Assembly: GCA_903927605.1 (NCBI GenBank)
Contig: CAIYNT010000042.1
Coordinates: 1-13,469, forward strand
Source: an uncultured Holophagaceae bacterium
GTDB lineage: Bacteria > Acidobacteriota > Holophagae > Holophagales > Holophagaceae
Direction of reading: 5' to 3'
DNA length: 13,469 bases
This document shows, in pieces, positions 6,478-13,217 of the stretch. Below the pieces are notes generated by a model. That model did not search any database. It was not told the DNA's origin and worked only from the letters and a program-made list of their open reading frames with translations. Position numbers and translations under genes: made by a program. Positions within the stretch are counted from its first letter, which is position 1. The number at the start of each line of letters is the position of its first letter.

Positions 6478-6765
6478 TTAGACGGCGGTGCCGTCGATGC
6501 ACTTCCGCCACACTTTGCCGTCCCACAGGATGAGGAACCCGACGGTCGTGTCGGTGTAGCGCGTGTTGACGAGGGGTGCGACGGGGCGGCCTGAGGTAGG
6601 CCCGTGGCCTCCATCGGTGCTGATGATCCAACCGTTTGCAGCGAGGATCTGTGCCTCGCCCGTCTGCACCGTCAGCGGTGTCCCGGCGGTGGTGCTGAAC
6701 TTGCGCCCGAAGACTTCGATGGCGAAGGGGCCGTTGGCGGGTGGGAGAACTTGGACTGAGGGCAT
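6478..6765 (-). CDS. Virion-like protein, 95 aa
   Basis: A short protein made of one module: VLPPANG (6-12), a beta-rich part with FGRKFSTTAGTPL, EAQILAANGWII (37-48), GHGPTSGRP (53-61), and YTDTTVGFLILWDGKVWRK (70-88). The last segment closely resembles the DTT-x-x-x-x-x-WDG-x-x-W motif often found in phage tail, fibre or capsid-decoration proteins. The ATG at 6765 is chosen over an upstream in-frame start because AGGAG lies just before it. It follows a 131-bp gap with repeats that probably contains the promoter for this pair. A role as a particle component or decoration protein is an inference from the motif. Confidence 0.75.
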   Translation of the reverse strand: MPSVQVLPPANGPFAIEVFGRKFSTTAGTPLTVQTGEAQILAANGWIISTDGGHGPTSGRPVAPLVNTRYTDTTVGFLILWDGKVWRKCIDGTAV

Positions 6766-6840
6766 GGTGGTTCTCCTGTGAGGCCGGGTGTGCCGGCAAA
6801 GGGGGTGAGACTTCACTTCAAATCAAAGATGCGGCCATCT

Positions 6841-6894
6841 GAAAAACCGTGCTGTTGCTGTGTCGTGCTGATTCGTGCTGATTCTGGAAAAACC
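6841..6894 (+). repeat. Repeat cluster upstream of the virion-like pair
   Basis: GAAAAACC occurs at both edges (6841-6848 and 6887-6894). Between them CGTGCTG occurs three times (6848-6854, 6864-6870 and 6874-6880). The last two are part of a 10-bp tandem CGTGCTGATT. The cluster lies between the 68-aa gene and the 95-aa gene, where a promoter is expected, so it may be an operator. Confidence 0.6.
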
Positions 6895-6896
6895 TT

Positions 6897-7103
6897 TCAT
6901 CGGCGCTCCAGGCTTTCGAGCCAGGCCATGAAGGTGGGCTCGTGCACCTGGATCCGGCGGCGGCCTCCAGGGGTCGGAAATTCGCGGATCGCAAAGGGCC
7001 TTGGGCCGTCGCCCGGATAGCAGAAGGTCAGGCGGAAATAGTTCTCCGTGAGGTCTGCCCTCTGCGCTGCGATGCCCACGCGGATCCATCGGTCTGCGTT
7101 CAC
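6897..7103 (-). CDS. Hypothetical 68-aa protein
   Basis: The start is a GTG at 7103 that overlaps the stop of the 66-aa gene (GTGA) and follows an AAGGGGG ribosome site. The protein (ADRWIRVGIAAQRADLTENY near the start, then REFPTPGGRRRIQVHEPTFMAWLESLERR) looks like a small mixed alpha/beta, basic protein. No known motif is visible. It is the last gene of the primase operon, before the 131-bp gap. An overlapping longer frame in another phase (6823-7218) is Arg/Pro-rich and is taken as a shadow. Confidence 0.65.
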   Translation of the reverse strand: MNADRWIRVGIAAQRADLTENYFRLTFCYPGDGPRPFAIREFPTPGGRRRIQVHEPTFMAWLESLERR

Positions 7104-7300
7104 GCGGCCCCCTTCGCCACGCTCGGCATGAGCTCTGCCAGGGCCCTGGCCTCTGCCTCCTCACGGCTGAATCCGGCCTCGTACTCGAGGATTCCTGCCC
7201 GCTCCTCCCACAGGTCACGGAGTGCCACCAGGTGCTCGCGGTCCTCTGCGGTTGCGCCCTGCGCTTCCAGGCGGCCTTGCTGGACCCGGAAGGTGGTCAT
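7100..7300 (-). CDS. Hypothetical 66-aa protein
   Basis: The ATG at 7300 overlaps the primase stop (ATGA, 7297-7300) and has GGGAGG upstream. The protein contains LWEERAGILEYEAGFSREEAEARALAEL (about residues 29-56). A very similar ERAAIxEFDGGxxREEAE segment recurs in small proteins and primase-linked proteins of many bacterial islands and phages. Its role is unknown, but its position next to the primase gene is consistent with an accessory part in replication. Mostly helical, no membrane segment. An in-frame start four codons further up is possible but would overlap the primase more. Confidence 0.72.
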   Translation of the reverse strand: MTTFRVQQGRLEAQGATAEDREHLVALRDLWEERAGILEYEAGFSREEAEARALAELMPSVAKGAA

Positions 7301-9867
7301 ATGGCCTCCCACCCATCGGCGGCGACGGGCACCAGCGGCGTGGCCGGAATCACAGGTTGAAGCACAGCCTCCACCCGCCAGAGAGCTGAGCCATTGGCAT
7401 GGGCAGGCGACTGTTCCAGGTAGAGGCTGCCGGCGACAGTCCGCCGGCAGCGGGCGAGGATGCGCCCGACGCTGCGAGTGCTCAGGCCCTTCGGGTTCAC
7501 GTTCAAGGCCTCCAGCGCCTCGGCAAGGCCAGCGTGATAGTCGTCCTTGCCGGGCAGGGTCCGTTTGAGCACCTGGTCGGCTGTGAATAGCCCAGGGAAG
7601 CAGTCCTGGATGCTGGTGAGCAGTTGGCTCAAGGCCATTCGGGAAGTGTCTGCCGTGCTCGAAAGTGTGGCTCGGGTATCGAGGTCCACCCCGTCAGTGA
7701 CCCAGAAAACGCAGTCTCGGATTAGGCGAGCCCAAGCCTCGAAACTGCCCCAGGGCTTGAGTCCAGAGGCAGGACTTCCTGCACAGTGGAACGCACTCAG
7801 GACGATCAGGGCGTCGGCATTGAGTGATGCAGCCCGGTCGGCCACGTAGGCCAGCAGATCGGGGTGCAGGAAGTCCTCGCGGTCTTCCGGCCTGTCCGTC
7901 ATGGGCTCAAGCCTAATGGCCAGGCAGCGGCGGGTTGAGTCGCTCGCCAGCGAGACGTTATTCCCGCACAGCACGAAGATGGTGTTCTGCGGGGCCTCGA
8001 TCATCGTGCTCGTGCCCAGCACCCTGTCGCGGTAAATCGTGCTTGTCACCAGTCCATTGAATTCCCTGGATCCGGCGAATTCTCCCACCTCATCGAGCAT
8101 CTGGATCCGGGTGCCTTCGCTGATGATCGGCAAGGCCAGCTTCCGGAGTTCCACGCCATCCCTCGGTGCTGTGGCGACGGGCAGATCGCGGCCCGTGGTG
8201 ATTCGTCCAATCACCTGGGCCAGCAGGCCCTTCCCAGCGGCTTGGCCATTGGCCTCGATCAGCACGAATGGCGAAGGTCCGGCGATGGAGTAGCGGGCCA
8301 CGGCAGTGAGAAGAAAACCCAACGTAGCAGCGCGGTGCTTCGCCTTCTCTGCGTCAGTGCCCCCAGCCCAGGGAAAGTCGATCACGGTCTCAAAGATTCG
8401 GTCACGGGCAGCTTGTGCGTCAGCTAGGGTCGGGCGTTCTGGAATGGTTGGAGGTTTCCCCAATGGAGCGAAGAAAACCCCTGTTTCAGCGTCCAGGCCG
8501 GGGACGGTGAGGATGCGTCCGCCAGGAAGGAAAACAGGGGTTTCCACCACGGCTGTGAGTTCGGAAAGGCCAGGGTGCGACGAGGATTCGAGGATCATCC
8601 TGGGCAGCCAGTCCGGCACCAAGGACTTCCGTGGATGCCCCTCTGCATCGGCTCGCTGGAAGTTGCCAGACTTCGACAGTTGCTCTCGGAGCCACCCTGC
8701 CGAGCATGGGCGGATTGAGGGCGTTCCAGTCGGCACCTTCCGGCCATGCTTGTCTGGTCCCTCGGCACGATGAACGTGCACCAGGCCACCTCGTCGCTGG
8801 AAGACGTTCCCCAGCCTGGCAAGGGCCACCTGGGCCTGGGCAGCAACTTCGTGTTCCGGAGGTCGAACACGAATCACGGGCAGATCGTTCGGGGCCTCGT
8901 GCTCATCCTCGCTGGCGGGGGCCGTCGGCAGACTTCCCGCTTCCAGCAAGGCCGCATCCAGATCCCAGATGGCCAGCGCTCCAGGCACCTTGTCGGCAAG
9001 GTCCCAATGCTCAGGAAGGCCATCAGGAAGCTGAACGATGCGAGCAGACCTGGCACCAGCAGCAAGGGCACGTTTCGAGGCCTCCTGGGCATACTTCCGG
9101 CCAACTGCATCGTTGTCTGGAAAGATCACCAGGTCGCGTCCCTTGATCGGTGTCCAGTCGGCATGAGTGGCGGACTTGCACCCTCCGGAGGTGATGCAGA
9201 CATGACCGAGGAAGCGTTTCGCAGCGGCGTCGGCAGTCTTCTCGCCTTCCAGCAGGACCACGGGGGCATCAGGGCGCTGTGCGAGGCGATCCAGCCCATA
9301 AAGCGGCTGCGGGTCGTCCAGGCCCTTGGCCTTCCACTCACGCCGCTCGCTGGCAAGCTGTCGATAGGTGAGGGGCCGGAAGTCCTTGGTGTCGTCCTTG
9401 CGGTTGTAGCGGAGGTGATACCTCAGCAGATGGCCTTCCGCGTCATGGTAGGCCCAGCGTTGGGGGTTGCCGAGTTCCTTCCAGTTCGGCTCCGGGGCAT
9501 CGTCTGGCACGGGCCGGAAGGGGCTCCCGTCCTTGTCCACAGACTTGGCCTTCGTGGTGGTCTCTTTGGGTTCCAGCCCATATCGCTGGGCCAGCTCGCG
9601 GGCGGCATCCACCTGGCCAAGCCCGTGGCAGTGCGCCCACCACGAAACGGCATCGGACCCTGCCTCGCCAGAGGCGAAGTCGGACCACTTGCCGGACTTC
9701 CGGTTGATCTTCGAGTCGCCCCGCTTTTTGGAAGGACGCTGCGGGTCCAGGAAGGTCCACTCGTCGCCGATGACCACGGCATCCGGGTCCACTTGGCGGA
9801 CCAGATTGTCTAGATCGTCTAGGGCGGCTTTATTTACCTTTTGGAAATCAATGGATGGTTTGGGCAC
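7297..9867 (-). CDS. Primase-helicase: TOPRIM plus superfamily-3-like ATPase
   Basis: 856 aa. Residues about 28-98 resemble a CHC2-type primase N-terminus (KINRKSGKWSDFASGEAGSD, ARELAQRYGLEP) but have no zinc-binding cysteines. A TOPRIM domain follows with E207 (VVLLEGEK) and DND (251-253). A linker precedes the ATPase: Walker A-like EANGQAAGKG (538-547), Walker B IQMLDE (588-593), a sensor segment NTIFVLCGNN (628-637) and RR (646-647). The C-terminus (about 765-830) is a winged-helix-like tail seen in phage and plasmid replication helicases. The role is initiation and priming of element replication. The GTG at 9867 is preferred because AGGGG lies eight bases upstream; a TTG at 9912 lacks a ribosome site. 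The 12-bp inverted pair of AAACCCCTG boxes at 8475-8543 is inside this gene. Confidence 0.9.
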   Translation of the reverse strand: MPKPSIDFQKVNKAALDDLDNLVRQVDPDAVVIGDEWTFLDPQRPSKKRGDSKINRKSGKWSDFASGEAGSDAVSWWAHCHGLGQVDAARELAQRYGLEPKETTTKAKSVDKDGSPFRPVPDDAPEPNWKELGNPQRWAYHDAEGHLLRYHLRYNRKDDTKDFRPLTYRQLASERREWKAKGLDDPQPLYGLDRLAQRPDAPVVLLEGEKTADAAAKRFLGHVCITSGGCKSATHADWTPIKGRDLVIFPDNDAVGRKYAQEASKRALAAGARSARIVQLPDGLPEHWDLADKVPGALAIWDLDAALLEAGSLPTAPASEDEHEAPNDLPVIRVRPPEHEVAAQAQVALARLGNVFQRRGGLVHVHRAEGPDKHGRKVPTGTPSIRPCSAGWLREQLSKSGNFQRADAEGHPRKSLVPDWLPRMILESSSHPGLSELTAVVETPVFLPGGRILTVPGLDAETGVFFAPLGKPPTIPERPTLADAQAARDRIFETVIDFPWAGGTDAEKAKHRAATLGFLLTAVARYSIAGPSPFVLIEANGQAAGKGLLAQVIGRITTGRDLPVATAPRDGVELRKLALPIISEGTRIQMLDEVGEFAGSREFNGLVTSTIYRDRVLGTSTMIEAPQNTIFVLCGNNVSLASDSTRRCLAIRLEPMTDRPEDREDFLHPDLLAYVADRAASLNADALIVLSAFHCAGSPASGLKPWGSFEAWARLIRDCVFWVTDGVDLDTRATLSSTADTSRMALSQLLTSIQDCFPGLFTADQVLKRTLPGKDDYHAGLAEALEALNVNPKGLSTRSVGRILARCRRTVAGSLYLEQSPAHANGSALWRVEAVLQPVIPATPLVPVAADGWEAI
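8475..8543. repeat. 12-bp inverted repeat with AAACCCCTG boxes inside the primase gene
   Basis: AAACCCCTGTTT (8475-8486) and its exact reverse complement AAACAGGGGTTT (8532-8543) are separated by 45 bases. Both halves contain the 9-bp box found at the two ends of the element. The DNA also codes for ETPVF and ETGVF in the primase. Confidence 0.6.
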
Positions 9868-9918
9868 GGGAATATCCCCTTTTTCTGCGGGGTGATAGTT
9901 GAGTGGTGACAAGGACCG

Positions 9919-9945
9919 GCAACAGGATTCGTATATCCTTTGTTG
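9919..9945. promoter_or_regulatory. Dyad in the primase control region
   Basis: Within the AT-rich gap before the primase gene, CAACA-GGAT and ATCC-TT-TGTTG form an interrupted dyad centred on TCGTAT. CGGCAACA also occurs at 9917-9924 and 9976-9983. The 118-bp gap interrupts an otherwise tightly packed gene row. It is the likely site of a primase promoter and its operator, but I cannot pin down the boxes. Confidence 0.5.
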
Positions 9946-9985
9946 TCAGTATTAACCCGTCATAATCACTAGATTCGGCAACAAG

Positions 9986-10141
9986 TTAAGGCTTTTCTTC
10001 AGCCAGCAGCTCCGCCAGCAGGCGCTCCGGCGACTCGGGATCGGGGCCAGGCTCGGCAAGCTGGCCAAGGGATCGCAGACCCATGGCCTGGGCCAGTCCA
10101 CCGGGCAGCATGAGTGCCAGGGTTGCGGCGGAGGGCGTCAT
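9986..10141 (-). CDS. Hypothetical 51-aa protein
   Basis: The ATG at 10141 overlaps the stop of the 72-aa gene (ATGA at 10138-10141) and the frame runs to a TAA at 9986-9988. The protein begins MTPSAATLALMLPGGLAQAM, has a short Pro/Glu/Asp-rich middle, and ends RLLAELLAEEKP. This is a small amphipathic, Leu/Ala-rich protein with no recognisable domain. Support comes from the four-base overlap, the codon pattern of its neighbours and its place at the end of the regulator operon. Function unknown. Confidence 0.6.
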   Translation of the reverse strand: MTPSAATLALMLPGGLAQAMGLRSLGQLAEPGPDPESPERLLAELLAEEKP

Positions 10142-10356
10142 GCTCGCCCCCTGTCCAGGATGAATCCCACCAGGGCGGCAACGTCTCCGGCCTCGGCATC
10201 CTGTGCATTCAGGTGCCTGGCCAGCGCGACGGCAACGGCATAGGGAACGTGCTTGGCCACGTTGTGCGCGTCATCTTCCGGCCTGACGCACCATCGGTCC
10301 ATGGGGTTGGGGTCCAGCAGTTGCCCACCAGAGGGAACCACAATGAAGCGGCTCAT
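10138..10356 (-). CDS. Hypothetical 72-aa protein
   Basis: The ATG at 10356 overlaps the stop of the 94-aa gene (ATGA), and the stop overlaps the next ATG. It thus sits in the middle of a chain of coupled small genes after the AlpA-like gene. The sequence starts MSRFIVVPSGGQLLD and contains DRWCVRPEDDAHNVAKHVPYAVAVALARHLN, then an acidic VAALVGFILDRG. Likely a small alpha/beta protein. No metal site, HTH or membrane segment is clear. Function unknown. Confidence 0.75.
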   Translation of the reverse strand: MSRFIVVPSGGQLLDPNPMDRWCVRPEDDAHNVAKHVPYAVAVALARHLNAQDAEAGDVAALVGFILDRGRA

Positions 10357-10637
10357 TCCGGCATCCGTGCTGCGGGCTCGTACCCAGCGGCATGGCCCAG
10401 CTCATCCACGGCACTGGCCAGGGCGTGGAAGGCCTCCCAGGCGATCAGCTCACTTGGGGTGGAAATGCCGTCTTCCTTCCTGGTCTGCTCGATCCGATGA
10501 AGGGCCAGGGCGAGGCGAGTGCCGGTCATCACCTGGTCAAAGATGCGCCCAAATTCGGCGGTAGGGATCTGGACGACGGGGGCGCCCATGCGGACGCTAC
10601 GCTTCACCGTGACGGTCTTCTTGGTGGGGTCCGACAC
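10353..10637 (-). CDS. Hypothetical 94-aa protein
   Basis: The GTG start at 10637 comes one base after the stop of the AlpA-like gene and follows an AAGGGGG ribosome site. The first part is basic (SDPTKKTVTVKRSVRMGAPVVQIP). The rest is helical (FGRIFDQVMTGTRLALALHRIEQTRK, then LIAWEAFHALASAVDELGHAAGY). It could be a small regulatory or replication accessory protein, but no family is recognised. The overlap with the next ATG confirms the frame. Confidence 0.75.
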   Translation of the reverse strand: MSDPTKKTVTVKRSVRMGAPVVQIPTAEFGRIFDQVMTGTRLALALHRIEQTRKEDGISTPSELIAWEAFHALASAVDELGHAAGYEPAARMPE

Positions 10638-10638
10638 G

Positions 10639-10890
10639 TCAGGCCCCCTTGCCGAGGTTGCCAGTCACGAAGGCCCGGAGGTCTTCGGCGCGGTAGATGA
10701 TGCGACGTTTGCTCAGCCTCGAAAACTTGGGGCCGATGCCTTCGGCCCGCCAGAGGGCGAGCTGGGCCACGCTGATGGTCAAGAACGCAGCGGCGTCCTT
10801 GGGCCTCACATTTTCCGGCAGATCGTCCATGACCTGGCGGGCGGGCGAAGTTGGTGCGGGGTCGGGGGTGATGGCTCTGATTTTCGCCAT
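10639..10890 (-). CDS. AlpA-like / helix-turn-helix (HTH_17) DNA-binding protein
   Basis: 83 aa. Residues about 27-75 form a MerR-type winged helix-turn-helix of the AlpA/excisionase class: ENVRPKDAAAFLTISVAQL, LWRAEGIGPKFSRLSKRRI, then YRAEDLRAFV. In P4 and in PICI satellites AlpA-type proteins control integrase or satellite genes and often act as excision factors. The first 20 residues are a basic, Pro-rich tail. The ATG at 10890 has GGAG seven bases upstream; a longer in-frame start at 11016 would swallow the regulatory region and is rejected. It leads an operon of four coupled genes. TGATTCC-type boxes and a 12-bp hairpin lie upstream, where autoregulation could act. Confidence 0.85.
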   Translation of the reverse strand: MAKIRAITPDPAPTSPARQVMDDLPENVRPKDAAAFLTISVAQLALWRAEGIGPKFSRLSKRRIIYRAEDLRAFVTGNLGKGA

Positions 10891-10919
10891 GAGTGTCTCC
10901 GTGGGGGCCGGTGTCCGGC

Positions 10920-11031
10920 TGATTCCCCTGCGGGACTGACTCGCATGGCCTACAATAGGCACAGCGTGATTCCGCAAGGGGTCCTGCTCCCGCCCCTGAT
11001 TCCGTTGCTCCGCCAAGAACGTTCGGAATCA
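10920..11031. promoter_or_regulatory. TGATTCCG boxes upstream of the AlpA-like gene
   Basis: TGATTCCG occurs at 10967-10974 and 10997-11004, and inverted (CGGAATCA) at 11024-11031. A variant TGATTCCC is at 10920-10927. The same octamer occurs upstream of the integrase gene (13282-13289). These are candidate operator sites for an element regulator. Confidence 0.5.
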
Positions 11032-11035
11032 GGGG
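10993..11035. repeat. Perfect 12-bp inverted repeat with 19-nt loop
   Basis: CCCCTGATTCCG (10993-11004) pairs perfectly with CGGAATCAGGGG (11024-11035) around 19 nt. No T run follows on either strand. It lies between the 242-aa gene and the AlpA-like gene. It could be a terminator-like barrier for integrase transcripts, an operator, or a structured RNA or DNA element. Confidence 0.8.
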
Positions 11036-11130
11036 TGTCGTGCGTTTAGGTGGTGGTCATCTTGTCTCCGTGGTTTCCATTCGGGTCCTGCTTCGCTCTG
11101 GTGACCAATTTAGATCGTCCTGTGGTGAAT

Positions 11131-11859
11131 TCAATCATCAATTTTGCCATTAAGTGTTGATTTTGCTTTGTTTAAACCGTGTTCGAGTTTACGCAAGGAT
11201 TTCAGGTCTTCATCGAGGTTCGTGTACCGAATCCCGTGAGCCCTGAAAAGTGCCGCCGCACCTGAGACCGGATCGGCATAGTCCACAGCCTGGCGGGCGG
11301 CCTGAGTGCTTTCGCCTTTCTCTAGATGCAGGCCAGCGGCGACACACAGCAGCGCTCCCAGCTTCGCCACGCTCGCCCCGGTGCCGGTGGCTGGGGCAAT
11401 TCCAGCGGCTTCCAACATGGAGACGGCTATCTGGTGCAGCATGAGCACTACAGGCGGAAGTTTCGGGCGGCCCGTGGTCGGTGGCGGATTCTCAAAAATG
11501 ATCTCCTGCACACCCCACTGAGCCAGGGCGTGGCAGTCAGCCTCAAACCGTTCAGGGGCCTCCAGTGGTAGGAGGTTTTCGAGAGCCTCACCATTGAATC
11601 TGTTTTCCAGAGCATGGACGGCGCTCACTGCTTTTTGCATGGACTGCGCGGCCTTGCGTATGGCCTTCCGTGCTGCATCGTGACGGGCATCAAGGTCGCT
11701 CTGCCTCTTCATGCGCTCTGCCTGTTCCAGGGCGTCAGCGACCCACTGATGGGCCTCATCCAGCGAAGGGGCTGTGGGTCCAGTTTGCAGCATGGCCACA
11801 GCCTCTTCGATTGATAAGGCCCATATCTTTGGTGCTTTCTTCGGCAGTCGAGTCGTCAC
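11131..11859 (-). CDS. Unknown 242-aa protein downstream of integrase
   Basis: The GTG at 11859 overlaps the integrase stop (GTGA), giving MTTRLPKKAPKIWALSIEEA at the N-terminus; an upstream in-frame ATG would lie deep inside the integrase gene. Residues about 33-85 are a charged, Ala/Glu/Lys-rich helix with coiled-coil character (DEAHQWVADALEQAERMKRQ and RKAIRKAAQSMQKAVSAVHALE). A mixed region with FENPPPTTGRPKLPP follows. A small-residue helical stretch (LEAAGIAPATGTGASVAKLGALLCVAAGLHLEKG) precedes a basic C-terminal helix. No enzyme motif is visible. Cotranslation with the integrase suggests a linked role (recombination directionality, immunity or accessory cargo), but this is not shown. 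I do not recognise the family. Confidence 0.8.
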   Translation of the reverse strand: MTTRLPKKAPKIWALSIEEAVAMLQTGPTAPSLDEAHQWVADALEQAERMKRQSDLDARHDAARKAIRKAAQSMQKAVSAVHALENRFNGEALENLLPLEAPERFEADCHALAQWGVQEIIFENPPPTTGRPKLPPVVLMLHQIAVSMLEAAGIAPATGTGASVAKLGALLCVAAGLHLEKGESTQAARQAVDYADPVSGAAALFRAHGIRYTNLDEDLKSLRKLEHGLNKAKSTLNGKIDD

Positions 11860-13217
11860 TTCGACCCCCGCATGGCGTTCCCAATCCCGGCGGCGATGGT
11901 ATCCGCTCCAGTTCGTTTCGTGTCCAGACTCGCTTGAGCGTAGATTTTCGAGGTGATCCGGACATCGGAGTGATTCAGTAGCTTTGAGGCAGTGGCCAGG
12001 TCCACCCCCGTGAGTGCCGCCCAACTCGCAAAGGACCGGCGAAGGTCGTGGATGCGGAAGGATTCCAGGCCGGCGTCCTCACGGATCGTCTGCCATGCCT
12101 TCTGTGGGCCGTTGAAGTGCTTCCTGGCATCCAGATCGCTCGGCAGGACCCAGGTGCTCAACTTGGGCCGTTTGTTGTCCTTGGTGGGCTTCAGGCAGCG
12201 TTCGGCGATGGACTTCAGAATGTCCCAAGCTTCCGCGCTCAACGGCTGCACCAGGTCGCCGGTTTTCTTGGAGGTCTTATGGTCCTTTTTCCGAAGGATG
12301 CCACGGTGAAGGTCTACCTCGGACCACTTGAGCGTCAGCACCTCGGACAGACGCAGGCCCGTCGCCAGCAACAGTCGAACCATGGCGATGGCCTGCCAGC
12401 AGGGCGAATTCTTCTCTTCGGCCCTCTGGAGTGCCTCACCAAGTGCGAAAAGGTGCTCACCATCCAGGAATTCGGCCCTCGTGTTTCCACTCTTCGCCAG
12501 GTCCAGGTCAGTGGCAGGGTTGTCGCTCCGCCACGCTGGGGTTTTCCCTTTGGCCAAGTTGAAGGCTTTGCGGAGAAGGGCGATGCAGCGGTCGGCAGTC
12601 ACGCCGGCCCCGGTCGCCTTGACCGTCTGGTGCAGCTGGCGAAGGTCATCCTTGGTAATGTCCGCCACGAAGCGTCCAGCCAGGTGCTTGGCACCCTGGG
12701 CAGGGGTTTGCTTCCTGCGCTTCCTGCGCTTCACGTCGGGAGGGTAGAGCACGGGGTCGGCAAGGTGCCGCTCCCGGAAGCTGGCGTCTAGATGGGTCTC
12801 GATCAGATCCACAGCCCAGGCGATGGTGCGGGGCTTGTGTTCCAGCTTGGATCGCTCGATGTAGAGGTCCAGGAGTTCCTCCCAGCGGGGCCGGGTCTCT
12901 GCCTCCACGCGCTTCCGATTCGTTTCCTCGCGGATAGCGCGGGGGTCCAGCCCATCCTTCACCAGCTTCCGGATTCGGGCGCACTCGCCTCGTGCCCATT
13001 CCACGTCGGCACCCTCTTTGCCGTTCCAGTCGCCAAGCTGGAACCAGACCACCTTCTCATCTAGGCGAAACACCTGGTAGAAGGTCCGGCGTCCAGACTG
13101 GTTCACCACGAGCATGAGCCCCGGTGCGTTGCCCCCTACACCTATTCGCAGTGGGGTTTTCCCTGGTTCTTTCCGTTCGATGTCTCGGTCTGTGAGTTTC
13201 TCCGCAAGCTTGGGCAT
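11856..13217 (-). CDS. int: Tyrosine recombinase / P4-type site-specific integrase
   Basis: 453 aa. The N-terminus (MPKLAEKLTDRDIERKEPG, then LRIGVGGNAPGLMLVVNQSGRRTFYQVFR) is a DUF4102-like arm-binding domain. A core-binding region spans about 105-245. The catalytic domain has R289 (ATGLRLSE), a beta-hairpin lysine around 311-318, H390-x-x-R393 (HDLRR), H416 (LLNH) and the nucleophile Y426 (SKIYA). All key residues are present. It should integrate and, with a directionality factor, excise the element at tRNA-Arg. I prefer the ATG at 13217 (AAGG five bases upstream) over a GTG at 13265, because the longer reading would run through the right-end AAACCCCTG boxes. It lies next to attR and reads inward; the 242-aa gene is coupled to its stop. 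Confidence 0.93.
   Translation of the reverse strand: MPKLAEKLTDRDIERKEPGKTPLRIGVGGNAPGLMLVVNQSGRRTFYQVFRLDEKVVWFQLGDWNGKEGADVEWARGECARIRKLVKDGLDPRAIREETNRKRVEAETRPRWEELLDLYIERSKLEHKPRTIAWAVDLIETHLDASFRERHLADPVLYPPDVKRRKRRKQTPAQGAKHLAGRFVADITKDDLRQLHQTVKATGAGVTADRCIALLRKAFNLAKGKTPAWRSDNPATDLDLAKSGNTRAEFLDGEHLFALGEALQRAEEKNSPCWQAIAMVRLLLATGLRLSEVLTLKWSEVDLHRGILRKKDHKTSKKTGDLVQPLSAEAWDILKSIAERCLKPTKDNKRPKLSTWVLPSDLDARKHFNGPQKAWQTIREDAGLESFRIHDLRRSFASWAALTGVDLATASKLLNHSDVRITSKIYAQASLDTKRTGADTIAAGIGNAMRGSK

Noticed and set aside
6823..7218. 131-aa minus-strand frame overlapping the 66- and 68-aa genes
   Set aside because: Arg/Pro/Ser-rich composition typical of a shadow in GC-rich DNA. The two shorter frames have ribosome sites and stop/start overlaps.
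8746..9813. 355-aa plus-strand open frame
   Set aside because: It is antisense to the primase gene, with no domain and no ribosome site. Long antisense frames are expected in GC-rich coding DNA.
12048..12791. 247-aa plus-strand frame opposite the integrase
   Set aside because: Antisense to a well-supported integrase; no independent coding evidence.
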